Source: Avoscillospira_A sp052117125 (GTDB taxonomy: Bacteria; Bacillota; Clostridia; Oscillospirales; Oscillospiraceae). From it: DNA of 64,000 nt. This document shows positions 1-9,304 of the stretch, in pieces. Below the pieces are notes generated by a model. That model worked only from the letters and a program-made list of their open reading frames with translations, had not been told where the DNA came from and made no database searches. How positions within the stretch are numbered: position 1 is the stretch's first letter; each line of letters begins with the position of its first letter. The stretch is taken from assembly GCF_052117125.1 (NCBI RefSeq), contig NZ_JBQKJT010000009.1, positions 93,534 to 157,533 of the forward strand, given 5' to 3'. The position numbers were made by a program, and so were the translations under genes.

Positions 1-1
1 G

Positions 2-322
2 ATGGTGGCCCTGGTGATTTTCACCCAGGCGGATCTGTATGAGGCCACCTCCCAGGCCAGCGCCCTCACTACACAGCTGGCAGAAGTGGCCCACGACAAT
101 GAGATGCTCCAGACGGAGTATGAGAGCAAAATCGACATGGACGCCATTGAGAAACGGGCCATGGAGCTGGGCATGGTCCAGCCATCGGCCAATCAGACGG
201 TGTATCTGGACCTGACCGGCACCGACCGGGGAGAGGTATTGCAGCAGGACAGCGGCAGTGACACCTCGTTCTTCCAGAAACTGGTGGACGGTGTGGCGCG
301 ATTGGTGGCATATCTCCAGTAA
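2..322 (+). CDS. ftsL: FtsL/DivIC-like division protein, 5' end outside window
   Basis: Small bitopic septum protein expected to work with FtsQ/DivIB and the transpeptidase encoded next. The visible 106 residues begin in a hydrophobic stretch (VALVIF), then a heptad-like helix (about residues 12-50) suited to a coiled coil, and end in a Ser/Asp-rich tail. The first ATG lies at the window edge inside what looks like the membrane segment, so the real start is probably upstream. The call rests on size, the membrane-plus-coil layout and the position just before the PASTA penicillin-binding protein and murE. Identity is inferred mainly from this context. Confidence 0.6.
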   Translation: MVALVIFTQADLYEATSQASALTTQLAEVAHDNEMLQTEYESKIDMDAIEKRAMELGMVQPSANQTVYLDLTGTDRGEVLQQDSGSDTSFFQKLVDGVARLVAYLQ

Positions 323-378
323 CCGCCATCATATAAGTATGGTGCGGGACGCCGTTGGGCGACGCATCAGATCAGAGG

Positions 379-413
379 AACACGGACGGCGGAGCTTTCC
401 GTCCGTCCGTGTT
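379..413 (+). other. GC-rich hairpin between ftsL and ftsI
   Basis: An 11-bp perfect stem (AACACGGACGG at 379-389 pairing with 403-413) encloses a 13-base loop. It is followed by only a short T run, so it could be a weak terminator or attenuator, or an mRNA processing/stability element between the two genes. It covers an in-frame TTG at 413, which argues against that codon as the ftsI start. Confidence 0.5.
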
Positions 414-445
414 TGAGCATTCGGAACAGAAAGGCACGGAGCAAC

Positions 446-2791
446 ATGGCAGACAAAAACCGCAAGTGGAAGCAGACCCATCAGAACCCCGGACAGCGGG
501 CCAGCCAGGGGGTTTTGCGCCGGACCATGGGAATCACCCTTTTGGTGGCGTTGGCGTTTGTGCCCCTGATCTGGACGCTGTTTCAGCTGATGATTCTGGA
601 TCATGACAAGTATGAGCAGATGGCCATTGCCAACCAGACCCGCAGCACCTCCCTGTCTGCGGAACGGGGTGTGATCTACGACCGCAATATGAACATTTTG
701 GCCAAGTCGGTGACGGTGGAGAACGTCTTTATCGACCCCAACCAGATCGCTACGGAGCAGCAGAACCTGAACCTCATTGCGTCGGGTCTGGCGGAGATTC
801 TGGATGTGGAGGAGAGCTTTGTCTATGAACAGGCTGCCGACACCAAAATGCGGTATAAGATCATTCGCCGAAAAATTGACGCGGACCTGGCTCAAGAGGT
901 CCGGAACTTTATCAACGAAAACAAGGTCAAAGGCATCTACCTGGAGCCGGACACCAAACGGTCCTACCCCTACGGTACCCTGTGTGCCCAGGTTTTAGGC
1001 TTTACCCGGCAGGATAACGTGGGAGCCAACGGCCTGGAGGCCTACTACGACAACTATCTGCAAGGCACCGCCGGTGAGATCATTACCACCAAGGGCAATC
1101 TGGGTACGGAGATGCTCTATAACTATGAAAAGTATTATGATGCCGCCGATGGAAACAGTTTGGTCTTGACCATCGATGCCACGGTGCAGTATTATCTTGA
1201 GAAGAACCTGCAAACGGCCATTGAAAAGTATGATGTGCTCAACGGTGCGTTCGGTATCGTGGCCGACGTCAACACCGGCGAGATTTTGGGCATGGCCACC
1301 ATGGGTACATACGATCCCAATGACTACCAGAAAATCTACGACGAGAAGACGGCGGCGGAGCTCAATGATCTGTATCAGGCTGCCCAGGGATATCGCAAAG
1401 AGAGCCCGGAATATGAAGCGGCCATGAATGCCTATTTGGATGCCGTGGAAGCCGCACAGCTGGCCCAGTGGCGAAACCGGGCGGTATCCGACGGCTATGA
1501 GCCCGGCTCCACCTTCAAACTCATTACACTGGCTTCGGCCCTGGAGGAAGGGGCCGTCACCCTGGACGATACCTTCTACTGCGACGGCGCCCATGATTTT
1601 GCAGGCCGTGAACAGACGCTGCACTGCTGGAAGGATGAGGGCCACGGCACCCAGACTACCAGTCAGGCATTGGAAAATTCTTGTAATATTGCGTTTGCCA
1701 ATATCGGTCTTGCATTGGGCGGCACAAACCTTTATGATTATGTAAGAGACTTCGGTCTGCTCAGCAAGACGGGCATTGATCTGCCCGGCGAGGCTTCGGG
1801 ATACTTCTATGGCCGCGACGAGTTGGAATCCACCGTGGCGGGCGGCATCAGTAATACCATTTCCGCCTCCTTCGGCCAGACCTTCAAGGTCACTCCCATT
1901 CAGCTGGTGCGGGCCATTTCCGCCGTGGTCAACGGCGGCTATGTGCTGGAGCCCTATGTGGTCAGCGAGGTTCTGGACGATGAGGGCAATCTGGTCGAGA
2001 AGAACGAGCGGACCGTCATTCGTCAGGTTATCAGCGAGGAGACCTCCAAGACCATGTGCCAGCTCATGGGCAACGTGGTGGAAATCGGCACGGCGCAGAA
2101 TGCCCAGGTGGCCGGTTACAGCATTGGCGGCAAGACCGGCACCTCGGAAAAGATCGACGTCTTTGACGAAAACGGCAAACCCGTCGAGGATAAGATCGTG
2201 TCGTTCGTGGGTGTGGGTCCCATCGACGATCCCCAATATGTGGTCCTGGTGGCACTGGATACGCCTTCCACCGCCACGGGCCTCTATATCTCCGGCGGCA
2301 TCATGGCTGCCCCCACGGTCCGCGACGTGTTCACCGATATTCTGCCCTATCTGGGCGTGGAGCCCAACTATAACGACGACGACATTGAGAGAATCGCCGT
2401 CACCGTACCCAATGTGCGCAATATGACCGAGAGTGATGCTGCCGAGACCCTGAAAAAGCGGAGTCTGACCTACCGCACCGTGGGCGACGGCAACACGGTT
2501 ACCGACATGATTCCCGCCGCCGGATCCGAGGTACCCGGTGCTTCGGAGGTTATCCTCTACATGGGCGAGGAGAAGCCGACGGACCTGGTGACGGTACCCG
2601 ACTTCACGGGCCTTACCGTGGCCCAGGCCAACGATACAGCGGCCTACCGGGGATTGTATATTCTGGCCAAGGGTACCGACCAGAACAACAACGCCGTCAG
2701 CGTCACCTATCAGGATGTGGAGGCCGGCACGGAAGTACCGCGCGGCACCACCATCACCGTGGAATTCACCAACCACAGCGCACAGGATTAG
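446..2791 (+). CDS. ftsI: Class B penicillin-binding protein with PASTA repeats (FtsI/PbpB/SpoVD type)
   Basis: Membrane-anchored D,D-transpeptidase that cross-links peptidoglycan at the division or spore septum. A basic N-terminus precedes one transmembrane helix (about residues 30-52), a dimerisation domain and the transpeptidase domain. Visible active-site motifs are SxxK at S355-K358 (PGSTFK), SxN at S412-N414 (SCN) and KTGT at K563. Two PASTA-like repeats occupy about residues 650-781. The ATG at 446 has GGAG a few bases upstream; an in-frame TTG at 413 lies in a hairpin and lacks a ribosome site. Two PASTA repeats resemble Bacillus PbpB, but the dcw position also fits SpoVD, so vegetative versus sporulation role is unresolved. 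Confidence 0.9.
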   Translation: MADKNRKWKQTHQNPGQRASQGVLRRTMGITLLVALAFVPLIWTLFQLMILDHDKYEQMAIANQTRSTSLSAERGVIYDRNMNILAKSVTVENVFIDPNQIATEQQNLNLIASGLAEILDVEESFVYEQAADTKMRYKIIRRKIDADLAQEVRNFINENKVKGIYLEPDTKRSYPYGTLCAQVLGFTRQDNVGANGLEAYYDNYLQGTAGEIITTKGNLGTEMLYNYEKYYDAADGNSLVLTIDATVQYYLEKNLQTAIEKYDVLNGAFGIVADVNTGEILGMATMGTYDPNDYQKIYDEKTAAELNDLYQAAQGYRKESPEYEAAMNAYLDAVEAAQLAQWRNRAVSDGYEPGSTFKLITLASALEEGAVTLDDTFYCDGAHDFAGREQTLHCWKDEGHGTQTTSQALENSCNIAFANIGLALGGTNLYDYVRDFGLLSKTGIDLPGEASGYFYGRDELESTVAGGISNTISASFGQTFKVTPIQLVRAISAVVNGGYVLEPYVVSEVLDDEGNLVEKNERTVIRQVISEETSKTMCQLMGNVVEIGTAQNAQVAGYSIGGKTGTSEKIDVFDENGKPVEDKIVSFVGVGPIDDPQYVVLVALDTPSTATGLYISGGIMAAPTVRDVFTDILPYLGVEPNYNDDDIERIAVTVPNVRNMTESDAAETLKKRSLTYRTVGDGNTVTDMIPAAGSEVPGASEVILYMGEEKPTDLVTVPDFTGLTVAQANDTAAYRGLYILAKGTDQNNNAVSVTYQDVEAGTEVPRGTTITVEFTNHSAQD

Positions 2792-2830
2792 TGCCGGAGC
2801 CGTGGCTTCGGCGGAAAAGGAGAGACTTCC

Positions 2831-4279
2831 ATGAAACTGTCACAAGTGCTTGCCGGACTGGAACCGCTGTCGGCCCATGCCGACGGGGATCTGGAGATCA
2901 GCGGCGTCAGCTACGACTCCCGCACCACCCGGCCCGGCGACCTGTTCGTGGCCGTCACCGGCTACGCGGTCGATGGCCATCGATTTATCCACAAAGCTGT
3001 GGAGAACGGGGCTGCGGCCATACTCTGTGAGCGGCCGCCGGAGGAGGACGTTCCCTATGTGACCGTGTCTTCCACCCGGGCCGCTCTGGCCCAGGTGGGC
3101 GCCAACTGGTTTGACCATCCGGCGGAAAAGCTGACGGTGGTAGGCGTCACCGGCACCAACGGCAAGACCACCGTGACGTATCTTTTAAAATCGGTGCTGG
3201 AACAGTGTTACGGCGCCAAGGTGGGCCTCATCGGCACCATTCAGAACATGATTGGCGACGAGGTCATCGAGACGGAGCGGACCACGCCGGAGAGCTTTGA
3301 GCTCCAGGGGCTGTTTGCCCGCATGGTGGAGGCCGGGTGCTCTCACGCCATCATGGAGGTGTCGTCCCACGCCCTGGTGCTTCATCGGGTGGATTGCATT
3401 CCCTTTGCCGTGGGCGTCTTCACCAATCTGACCGAGGACCATCTGGATTTCCATAAGACCATGGAGGAGTACGGCAAGGCAAAGGCCCAGCTGTTCCGCC
3501 GGTGCAAGGCCGGTGTCCTCAACCACGATGACCCGGCCTGGGAGATCATGGCTGACGGCGCTACCTGCACCATCCGCACCTATACGGCCCGGGGAGCCGA
3601 CGCCCAGGTGTCGGCCACGGACCTGGATTTGGCATCGGACCACGTGTCCTTTACGGTCCGCAGCGGCGGACAATGTCAGGCGGTGACTCTGGGTATTCCC
3701 GGCGGCTTCACCGTCTATAACGCCTTGGCGGTCATCGGCGCGTCGCTGGAACTGGGGTTGTCCCTGCCGGAGATTGCCGCAGCGCTGACCAATGCCAGGG
3801 GCGTCAAGGGCAGGGTGGAGGTGGTGCCCACGCCGGGCAAAGACTACACCATTCTCATTGATTATGCCCATACCCCCGACGGACTGGAAAATGTCCTGCG
3901 GGCGGTACAGGGTTTCTGTAAGGGGCGGGTCATCGCCGTTTTTGGCTGCGGCGGCGACCGGGACCCTATCAAGCGTCCCATCATGGGCCGCATCGGTGTG
4001 GAGCTGTCGGACCTGGCGGTCATCACCTCCGACAATCCCCGGACCGAGGACCCCATGGCCATCATCGACCAGATTGTGGCAGGTTTCGCAGGAACGGAAA
4101 AGCCCTATGTGGTCATTGAAAACCGGCGGGAGGCCATCCGATGGGCCATGGACCACGCGGAGAAGGATGATATTGTGGTTCTCTGCGGCAAGGGCCATGA
4201 GACGTATCAGATTCTGGGCACAGAGAAGACCCATCTGGACGAGCGGGAAGAGGTAGCGGCCCATCTGGCCGGTCACTAA
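2831..4279 (+). CDS. murE: UDP-MurNAc-L-Ala-D-Glu:meso-diaminopimelate ligase MurE
   Basis: Cytoplasmic ATP-dependent ligase adding the third residue of the peptidoglycan stem peptide. The 482-residue length is normal. The Mur ligase P-loop GTNGKTT is near residues 107-113, and DNPR at residues 401-404 is the motif associated with meso-diaminopimelate rather than lysine. AGGAGA lies upstream of the ATG. It sits 39 bases after ftsI and 44 before murF, consistent with one transcript. The DNPR motif predicts an A1-gamma, DAP-type wall, usual for Clostridia of this kind. Confidence 0.97.
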   Translation: MKLSQVLAGLEPLSAHADGDLEISGVSYDSRTTRPGDLFVAVTGYAVDGHRFIHKAVENGAAAILCERPPEEDVPYVTVSSTRAALAQVGANWFDHPAEKLTVVGVTGTNGKTTVTYLLKSVLEQCYGAKVGLIGTIQNMIGDEVIETERTTPESFELQGLFARMVEAGCSHAIMEVSSHALVLHRVDCIPFAVGVFTNLTEDHLDFHKTMEEYGKAKAQLFRRCKAGVLNHDDPAWEIMADGATCTIRTYTARGADAQVSATDLDLASDHVSFTVRSGGQCQAVTLGIPGGFTVYNALAVIGASLELGLSLPEIAAALTNARGVKGRVEVVPTPGKDYTILIDYAHTPDGLENVLRAVQGFCKGRVIAVFGCGGDRDPIKRPIMGRIGVELSDLAVITSDNPRTEDPMAIIDQIVAGFAGTEKPYVVIENRREAIRWAMDHAEKDDIVVLCGKGHETYQILGTEKTHLDEREEVAAHLAGH

Positions 4280-4323
4280 AGAGAGAGGGCGGGCGTGAAC
4301 CCACCGATAAAGGAGCGACGGAT

Positions 4324-5718
4324 ATGAAAACGACGAAACTCAAGCAGATTGCCCAGTGGTGCGGCGGCACCCTCCATGAGACGGACGGGGAAGTGGAGGT
4401 CCGGGGCGTTTCCACCGATTCCCGGGAGGTCAAGCCCGGTCAGATGTTCATTCCTCTGGTGGGCGCACGGGTAGACGGCCACACCTTCATCAGCCGTGCC
4501 GTGGAAAACGGCGCTGTGGCGGTCCTCAACGCCAACAAGGAGAAAGCGCCTAAAAACGTCCCCTATATCCAGGTGGAGGATACGCTGCTGGCCTTCGGCG
4601 CCATTGCCGCCGGATACCGTCAGACCATGAAGGCCAAGGTTCTGGCCATTACCGGCAGCGTCGGCAAGACCACCACCAAGGAAATGCTGGCTGCCATTCT
4701 GAACCGTCAGTTCCGCACCATCTGGACCGAGGGCAATCACAACAACAACCTGGGTCTGCCCATGTCCGTCATGGACATCGAGGAGGACACGGAGCTGGCC
4801 GTTCTGGAACTGGGCATGAGCGCCTTTGGAGAGATGTCCTATCTGACTAAAATTGCCCGGCCCGACATGGCTATTTTCACCAATATCGGCACCATGCACA
4901 TTGAGCATCTGGGCTCCCGGGAGGGCATTCTCAAGGCCAAGATGGAGATTCTCGAGGGCATGAACAAGGAGAAGGGTGTCCTGGTCCTCAACGGCGACGA
5001 GCCGCTGCTATGGAACCAGCGCAAGGAGCTGCCCATGGAGACCCATTACTTCGGCATCGACAACAGTCTGTGTGAAGTGTCGGGCAGCAATATCCGCAGC
5101 GATAACAGCGGCGTCCGCTTCGATGTGACGGCCTTTGGCAAGACCTTTGAGGTCTTCGTTCCCGCCAACGGCCAGCATACGGTGTATAACGCGTTGGCGG
5201 CCATTACAGCGGCCTTGCTGCAGGGGGCCACGGTGGAGAACATCCAGGCGGGCCTTGCGACCTTTGAAAACGCCGGTATGCGCCAGAAGATCTACGAGAA
5301 GAACGGCTACACCATCATTGAGGACTGCTACAACGCCGGCCCCGAGTCCATGGAAGCCGCCATTAACGTCCTGGCAGACCGGGTCGTGGAGGGCAATGGC
5401 CGGAAGATCGCCGTGTTGGGCGATATGCTGGAATTGGGCAGCTGCGCCATGGCCGAGCATCACCGCATCGGCCGTATTGCCCAAATCCGCAAGATCGACC
5501 GGATTTTTGCCTATGGCGTCAACGCCAGCCGTGTGGCCACCGGCGCAGTCACCGGCGGTATGAAAAACAAATTCGCCAACTTCTACGACGACCAGGATCA
5601 GCTGATTCACGACCTGCGCTTTCAGGCCAAGCCCGGCGACACCCTGCTGTTCAAGGGCAGCCGCGGCATGAAGATGGAGCGGATTCTACAGCTGTTCTGG
5701 AAGGACGAGGATATCTGA
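4324..5718 (+). CDS. murF: UDP-MurNAc-tripeptide:D-Ala-D-Ala ligase MurF
   Basis: Cytoplasmic ligase that finishes the UDP-MurNAc-pentapeptide. The 464-residue protein has the N-terminal substrate domain with VRGVSTDSREV, the ATP-binding GSVGKTTTKE at about residue 111, the central EGNHNNNLGLP block and the C-terminal domain with GDMLELG. Start ATG follows AAAGGAGCGACGGAT. Its product is used by MraY, encoded 19 bases downstream. Confidence 0.97.
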   Translation: MKTTKLKQIAQWCGGTLHETDGEVEVRGVSTDSREVKPGQMFIPLVGARVDGHTFISRAVENGAVAVLNANKEKAPKNVPYIQVEDTLLAFGAIAAGYRQTMKAKVLAITGSVGKTTTKEMLAAILNRQFRTIWTEGNHNNNLGLPMSVMDIEEDTELAVLELGMSAFGEMSYLTKIARPDMAIFTNIGTMHIEHLGSREGILKAKMEILEGMNKEKGVLVLNGDEPLLWNQRKELPMETHYFGIDNSLCEVSGSNIRSDNSGVRFDVTAFGKTFEVFVPANGQHTVYNALAAITAALLQGATVENIQAGLATFENAGMRQKIYEKNGYTIIEDCYNAGPESMEAAINVLADRVVEGNGRKIAVLGDMLELGSCAMAEHHRIGRIAQIRKIDRIFAYGVNASRVATGAVTGGMKNKFANFYDDQDQLIHDLRFQAKPGDTLLFKGSRGMKMERILQLFWKDEDI

Positions 5719-5737
5719 CCATACATCGGAGGAACCC

Positions 5738-6763
5738 ATGAATAATTTACAATTCCAAGCGATTGCCCTGCCGCTGCTGACGGCGGCAGTGGCTTTCGTG
5801 GCGGCCCTGCTCCTGGGCAAACTTTGCATCCCTGCCCTGCGGGCCTTGAAGGCCGGTCAATCCATCCGGGAGATTGGCCCCAGCTGGCACAACTCCAAGG
5901 CCGGTACCCCCACCATGGGCGGCATCATCTTTATTGCCGCCGCGGCCTTTTCCATGATTCTGTTCGGATGGAGCGGCGTGTTGTCGGGCCATTGGGAGCA
6001 CCTGTTTGTTCTGGTGTTTTCCCTGGTCTTCGGCGCCATCGGCTTTCTGGATGATTTCGTCAAGGTGAAGAAGAAGCGGAACCTGGGCCTGACGGCATTG
6101 CAGAAGCTGGTGTTGCAGCTGGCCGCCGCCGGCTGCTACCTTGCGCTGCTGCGGTGGAGCGGCCACCTGACCAACCACCTGTACATCCCGTTCTGGAATG
6201 TGACCTTTGAGATCAACTGGATTATTTATATGGTCTTCGCCATCTTCGTCATCGTGGGCTGTGTCAACGCCGTCAACCTGACCGATGGCATCGACGGACT
6301 GGCCACCGGCGTCACGATGCCCGTTATGGCGTTTTTTGCTGTGACGGCATCCATCTGGAGTGTGTTTCCCGAGAGCGGTCTCCACACCCTGGCCCTGTTC
6401 CCGGCGGCTCTGTTCGGCGGTCTGGCGGGATTCCTGGTCTACAACTTCCACCCGGCCAAGGTATTTATGGGCGATACGGGCTCGTTGTTCCTGGGCGCTG
6501 CCGTCTGCGGCACGGCGTTCGCGATGGATATGCCCCTGGTACTGATCCCCGTCGGCTTGATTTACATTATGGAAACCGTGTCGGTGATGATGCAGGTGAC
6601 GTATTTCAAGCTGACCCACGGCAAGCGGATTTTTAAAATGACGCCCATCCACCATCACTTTGAGATGTCGGGATGGAGCGAGGTGAAAATTTTCACGGTG
6701 TTTACCGTGGTGACGCTGCTGCTCTGCGCGGCGGCATTTGTGGGCGTAGCCGGGCGCTACTAA
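5738..6763 (+). CDS. mraY: Phospho-N-acetylmuramoyl-pentapeptide transferase MraY
   Basis: Integral membrane enzyme that transfers phospho-MurNAc-pentapeptide to undecaprenyl phosphate, giving lipid I. The 341-residue protein shows about ten hydrophobic segments. Family motifs are visible: DDFVKVKKKRNLGL in a cytoplasmic loop, NLTDGIDGLA, FMGDTGSL and the HHHFE motif near the C-terminus. A GGAGG site precedes the ATG. The next gene is ftsW; in most dcw clusters murD lies between them, but here the gap is only 25 bases. Confidence 0.97.
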   Translation: MNNLQFQAIALPLLTAAVAFVAALLLGKLCIPALRALKAGQSIREIGPSWHNSKAGTPTMGGIIFIAAAAFSMILFGWSGVLSGHWEHLFVLVFSLVFGAIGFLDDFVKVKKKRNLGLTALQKLVLQLAAAGCYLALLRWSGHLTNHLYIPFWNVTFEINWIIYMVFAIFVIVGCVNAVNLTDGIDGLATGVTMPVMAFFAVTASIWSVFPESGLHTLALFPAALFGGLAGFLVYNFHPAKVFMGDTGSLFLGAAVCGTAFAMDMPLVLIPVGLIYIMETVSVMMQVTYFKLTHGKRIFKMTPIHHHFEMSGWSEVKIFTVFTVVTLLLCAAAFVGVAGRY

Positions 6764-6788
6764 CCGGCAATCGGTAAAAGGAGGACCC

Positions 6789-7955
6789 ATGAGAGCAACA
6801 ATCCAGACAAAAGAGAAAGAGAAAGTACTCATAGACGATCGCGGAATGCTGGATCTGCCTTTTTTGATCCTGACGTTGTTGCTGGTGACCATCGGTGTCA
6901 TCATGATGTTTTCAGCCAGCTATGCCAGAGCCTATACCGATGAAGGGGACTCGGCTTTTTACTTCTGGAAGCAGCTGCGCTTTGCCCTCATCGGTATTGC
7001 CGGTATGTACGCGGCCAGCCGATTCAATTATCAGCTGTGGCGGCCCATCTCCCTGTTTTTGGCGGCGGGCTGCTTTGTGCTGCTGCTGCTGACGCCCATC
7101 ATCGGTACTGAATCCGGCGGCGCGACCCGCTGGATTACCCTGCCGGGTCTGGGTCAGTTCCAGCCCTCAGAGGTGGCGAAGCTGGCGGTGGTGCTGCTCT
7201 TTGCCAATATGATCTCCAACTTCCGGGAGAAGATGAACTCGTTTCGATACGGCGTACTGCCCTTTGCCGGTGTCCTGGCGGTGACGGCGGGCCTGCTGGC
7301 CCTGGAGCCCCACCTGTCCGCCACCTTGATCATCGGCGCCACCGGCGCGGTGATGATGTTCCTGGGCGGTACTCCTAAGAAGTGGTTTCTCATCGGCCTG
7401 GGCGTGGCGCTGGTGGGCGCGGCGCTGTATCTGGCGATTTTCCCCTATGCCGCGGCCCGTCTGGAGTCATGGCGGGACCCCTTCAGCGATCCCTCCGACA
7501 GCGGCTTGCAGCTGGTCCAGTCCCTCTATGCCATCGGCTCCGGCGGCCTGATGGGCTTGGGCTTCGGCAAGAGCCGTCAGAAATACCTCTATTTGCCCGA
7601 GGAACACAACGACTATATCTTCGCCATTGTCTGCGAGGAGCTGGGCTTTATCGGCGCGGTCGTCATCATTCTGTTGTTTGTCCTGCTGATTGTCCGGGGC
7701 TTCCTCATTGCCCAGCGGGCCAGAGACCGGTTCGGCACTCTGGTGGCCGCCGGACTTTCCACACTGCTGGCCTTGCAGGTGTTCTTCAATATTGGCGTCG
7801 TCACCAACTTTCTGCCCTCCACCGGCATCTCCCTGCCGTTTTTCTCCTATGGCGGCACGGCTCTCATGATGCAGCTGGGTGAAATGGGCATCATTCTCAA
7901 TATTTCACGCAACACCAAGCGCAATCTACAGCAGGTCCGGGAGGCGACGCCATGA
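6789..7955 (+). CDS. ftsW: FtsW/SpoVE-type lipid II polymerase (SEDS family)
   Basis: SEDS-family peptidoglycan glycosyltransferase that partners with a class B penicillin-binding protein. A cytoplasmic N-terminus of about 20 residues is followed by roughly ten transmembrane segments in 388 residues. Typical blocks are GATRWITLPGLGQFQPSEVAKL, split here by family convention into a periplasmic loop and helix, plus PEEHNDYIFA and FFSYGGTALM. AAAAGGAGG precedes the ATG. The stop overlaps the murG start by ATGA. A second SEDS protein, fused to FHA, is at 60.6 kb. Whether this copy serves vegetative division (FtsW) or sporulation (SpoVE) cannot be told from sequence; location favours FtsW. Confidence 0.93.
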   Translation: MRATIQTKEKEKVLIDDRGMLDLPFLILTLLLVTIGVIMMFSASYARAYTDEGDSAFYFWKQLRFALIGIAGMYAASRFNYQLWRPISLFLAAGCFVLLLLTPIIGTESGGATRWITLPGLGQFQPSEVAKLAVVLLFANMISNFREKMNSFRYGVLPFAGVLAVTAGLLALEPHLSATLIIGATGAVMMFLGGTPKKWFLIGLGVALVGAALYLAIFPYAAARLESWRDPFSDPSDSGLQLVQSLYAIGSGGLMGLGFGKSRQKYLYLPEEHNDYIFAIVCEELGFIGAVVIILLFVLLIVRGFLIAQRARDRFGTLVAAGLSTLLALQVFFNIGVVTNFLPSTGISLPFFSYGGTALMMQLGEMGIILNISRNTKRNLQQVREATP

Positions 7956-9079
7956 ATGTGATCTTTACCTGCGGCGGCACCGGTGGCCACATCAATCCGG
8001 CCATTGCCGTCGCCAAGCTCCTGCGGGAGCGCAGTCCCAACAGCAATATCCTTTTTGTCGGCGCCAACGACGGAATGGAGACAAAGCTGGTGCCACGGGA
8101 GGGGTTCGAGCTGCGGACGCTGACCATCTCCAATTTTCAGCGGAAGCTGACGCCCCAGGGCATCGCCCACAATTTCCGGACCATTCGGACCATCCGGCGG
8201 GCCTTGCAGCGAGCCGATGCAATCATTGACCAGTTCAAGCCCGACGTGATTCTCGGCACCGGCGGCTATGCCAGTTTCCCCATGCTGCGGCAGGGCGCCA
8301 GACGACATATTCCCACAGCGGTCCATGAGTCCAACGCCGTGCCGGGCCTTACCACCAAAATGGTGGCCAAGGGTGCCGAACGCATTCTCGTCAATTTCGA
8401 GGAGAGCCGGGAACAGTATGAGAACCCGGAACGGGTGGTGGTCACCGGGATGCCGGTACGGCCGGAATTTCTCTATACCACCCGGGAAGCGGCCCGGGAA
8501 GCCCTGGGTCTGGACAACCGTCCCCTGGTGGTGTCCTGCTGGGGCAGCCTGGGCGCACGGGAAATGAACAAGAAGATTACCGATTTCTTCGTCCGGGAGA
8601 TTGCCGACGGAGAACCGTGGAATCATATCCATGCCACCGGCAGCTTTGGCTGGCGGTGGATGCCGCAGTATGTCAAGGAGGCGGGAGTGGACCTGTCGGA
8701 ACACCCGTCCATTGACCTGCGGGAGTATATCTACGACATGCCTCTACTGATGGCGGCGGCGGACCTGGTGATCTGCCGGGGCGGCGCGGCCACCATCAGT
8801 GAGGTGGCGGCGTCGGCCACACCCTGCATCATTGTGCCGTCGCCCAACGCCACCAACAACCACCAGGAGAAGAACGCGCGGCTGCTGGAAGGGCGCGGCG
8901 CGGCGGAGGTCCTGCTGGAACGGGACTGTTACGGTGGTCGCCTCTATGAGACGGCCCGGAAGCTCTTGGAGGACCGGGCGCGGCGCAGCGCCATGCGAAG
9001 CGCCTTGCGGCAGATCGCCGTGGTGGACGCCGCAGAGCAGATCTACGGCGTGCTGCTGGAACTGGCCAAGTCACAATGA
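7952..9079 (+). CDS. murG: UDP-GlcNAc:lipid I GlcNAc transferase MurG
   Basis: Peripheral membrane GT28 glycosyltransferase that makes lipid II. The N-terminal glycine-rich loop TCGGTGGHINPA, the GTGGYASFP block, the HESNAVPG motif and the C-terminal donor site (CRGGAATISE, NNHQEKNA) are all present in 375 residues. The start ATG overlaps the ftsW stop by four bases, implying translational coupling. It is followed by a 225-base non-coding stretch with several hairpins before murA. Confidence 0.97.
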   Translation: MNVIFTCGGTGGHINPAIAVAKLLRERSPNSNILFVGANDGMETKLVPREGFELRTLTISNFQRKLTPQGIAHNFRTIRTIRRALQRADAIIDQFKPDVILGTGGYASFPMLRQGARRHIPTAVHESNAVPGLTTKMVAKGAERILVNFEESREQYENPERVVVTGMPVRPEFLYTTREAAREALGLDNRPLVVSCWGSLGAREMNKKITDFFVREIADGEPWNHIHATGSFGWRWMPQYVKEAGVDLSEHPSIDLREYIYDMPLLMAAADLVICRGGAATISEVAASATPCIIVPSPNATNNHQEKNARLLEGRGAAEVLLERDCYGGRLYETARKLLEDRARRSAMRSALRQIAVVDAAEQIYGVLLELAKSQ

Positions 9080-9130
9080 CAGCTTTTTCCGCATATGATG
9101 GGATATCCAGTTGTCAAGGAACCCGTAAAA

Positions 9131-9258
9131 CTGCTGTGACAGAGCAGCAGGGGGTGTGTGCGGGGGACAAAAGTCCCCTGCACCGATTTCAATTGACCGA
9201 GAATTCAACTTTTCAAAGTTGAATTCTCGCCTTGAGCTTGTCAAACATGTTTGACAAG
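9131..9258. repeat. Cluster of stacked inverted repeats between murG and murA
   Basis: The 225-base gap 9080-9304 holds four successive inverted repeats: a small one (9131-9135 with 9144-9148); an 11-bp stem with one G-U pair and an AAAA loop (9158-9168 with 9173-9183); a perfect 14-bp AT-rich stem with a two-base centre (9199-9212 with 9215-9228); and a perfect 22-bp palindrome (9237-9258). No long T run follows any of them, and the last ends 46 bases before the murA start. It could be a small non-autonomous mobile or intergenic repeat, a leader controlling murA, or a terminator/processing region. Confidence 0.8.
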
Positions 9259-9304
9259 TTCGGGATATCTATGGAGAGTCCCATTGAGAACTGCGGAGGG
9301 AGCT

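Noticed and set aside
413..445. TTG start for ftsI 11 codons upstream
   Set aside because: It lies at the edge of an 11-bp hairpin with no ribosome site; the ATG at 446 has GGAG.
995..2776. 593-codon open frame antisense to ftsI
   Set aside because: Shadow of a gene with all transpeptidase motifs; His/Gly-rich composition typical of antisense frames in GC-rich DNA.
9131..9258. CRISPR-like repeat interpretation
   Set aside because: The inverted repeats differ from one another and there are no direct repeats with spacers.
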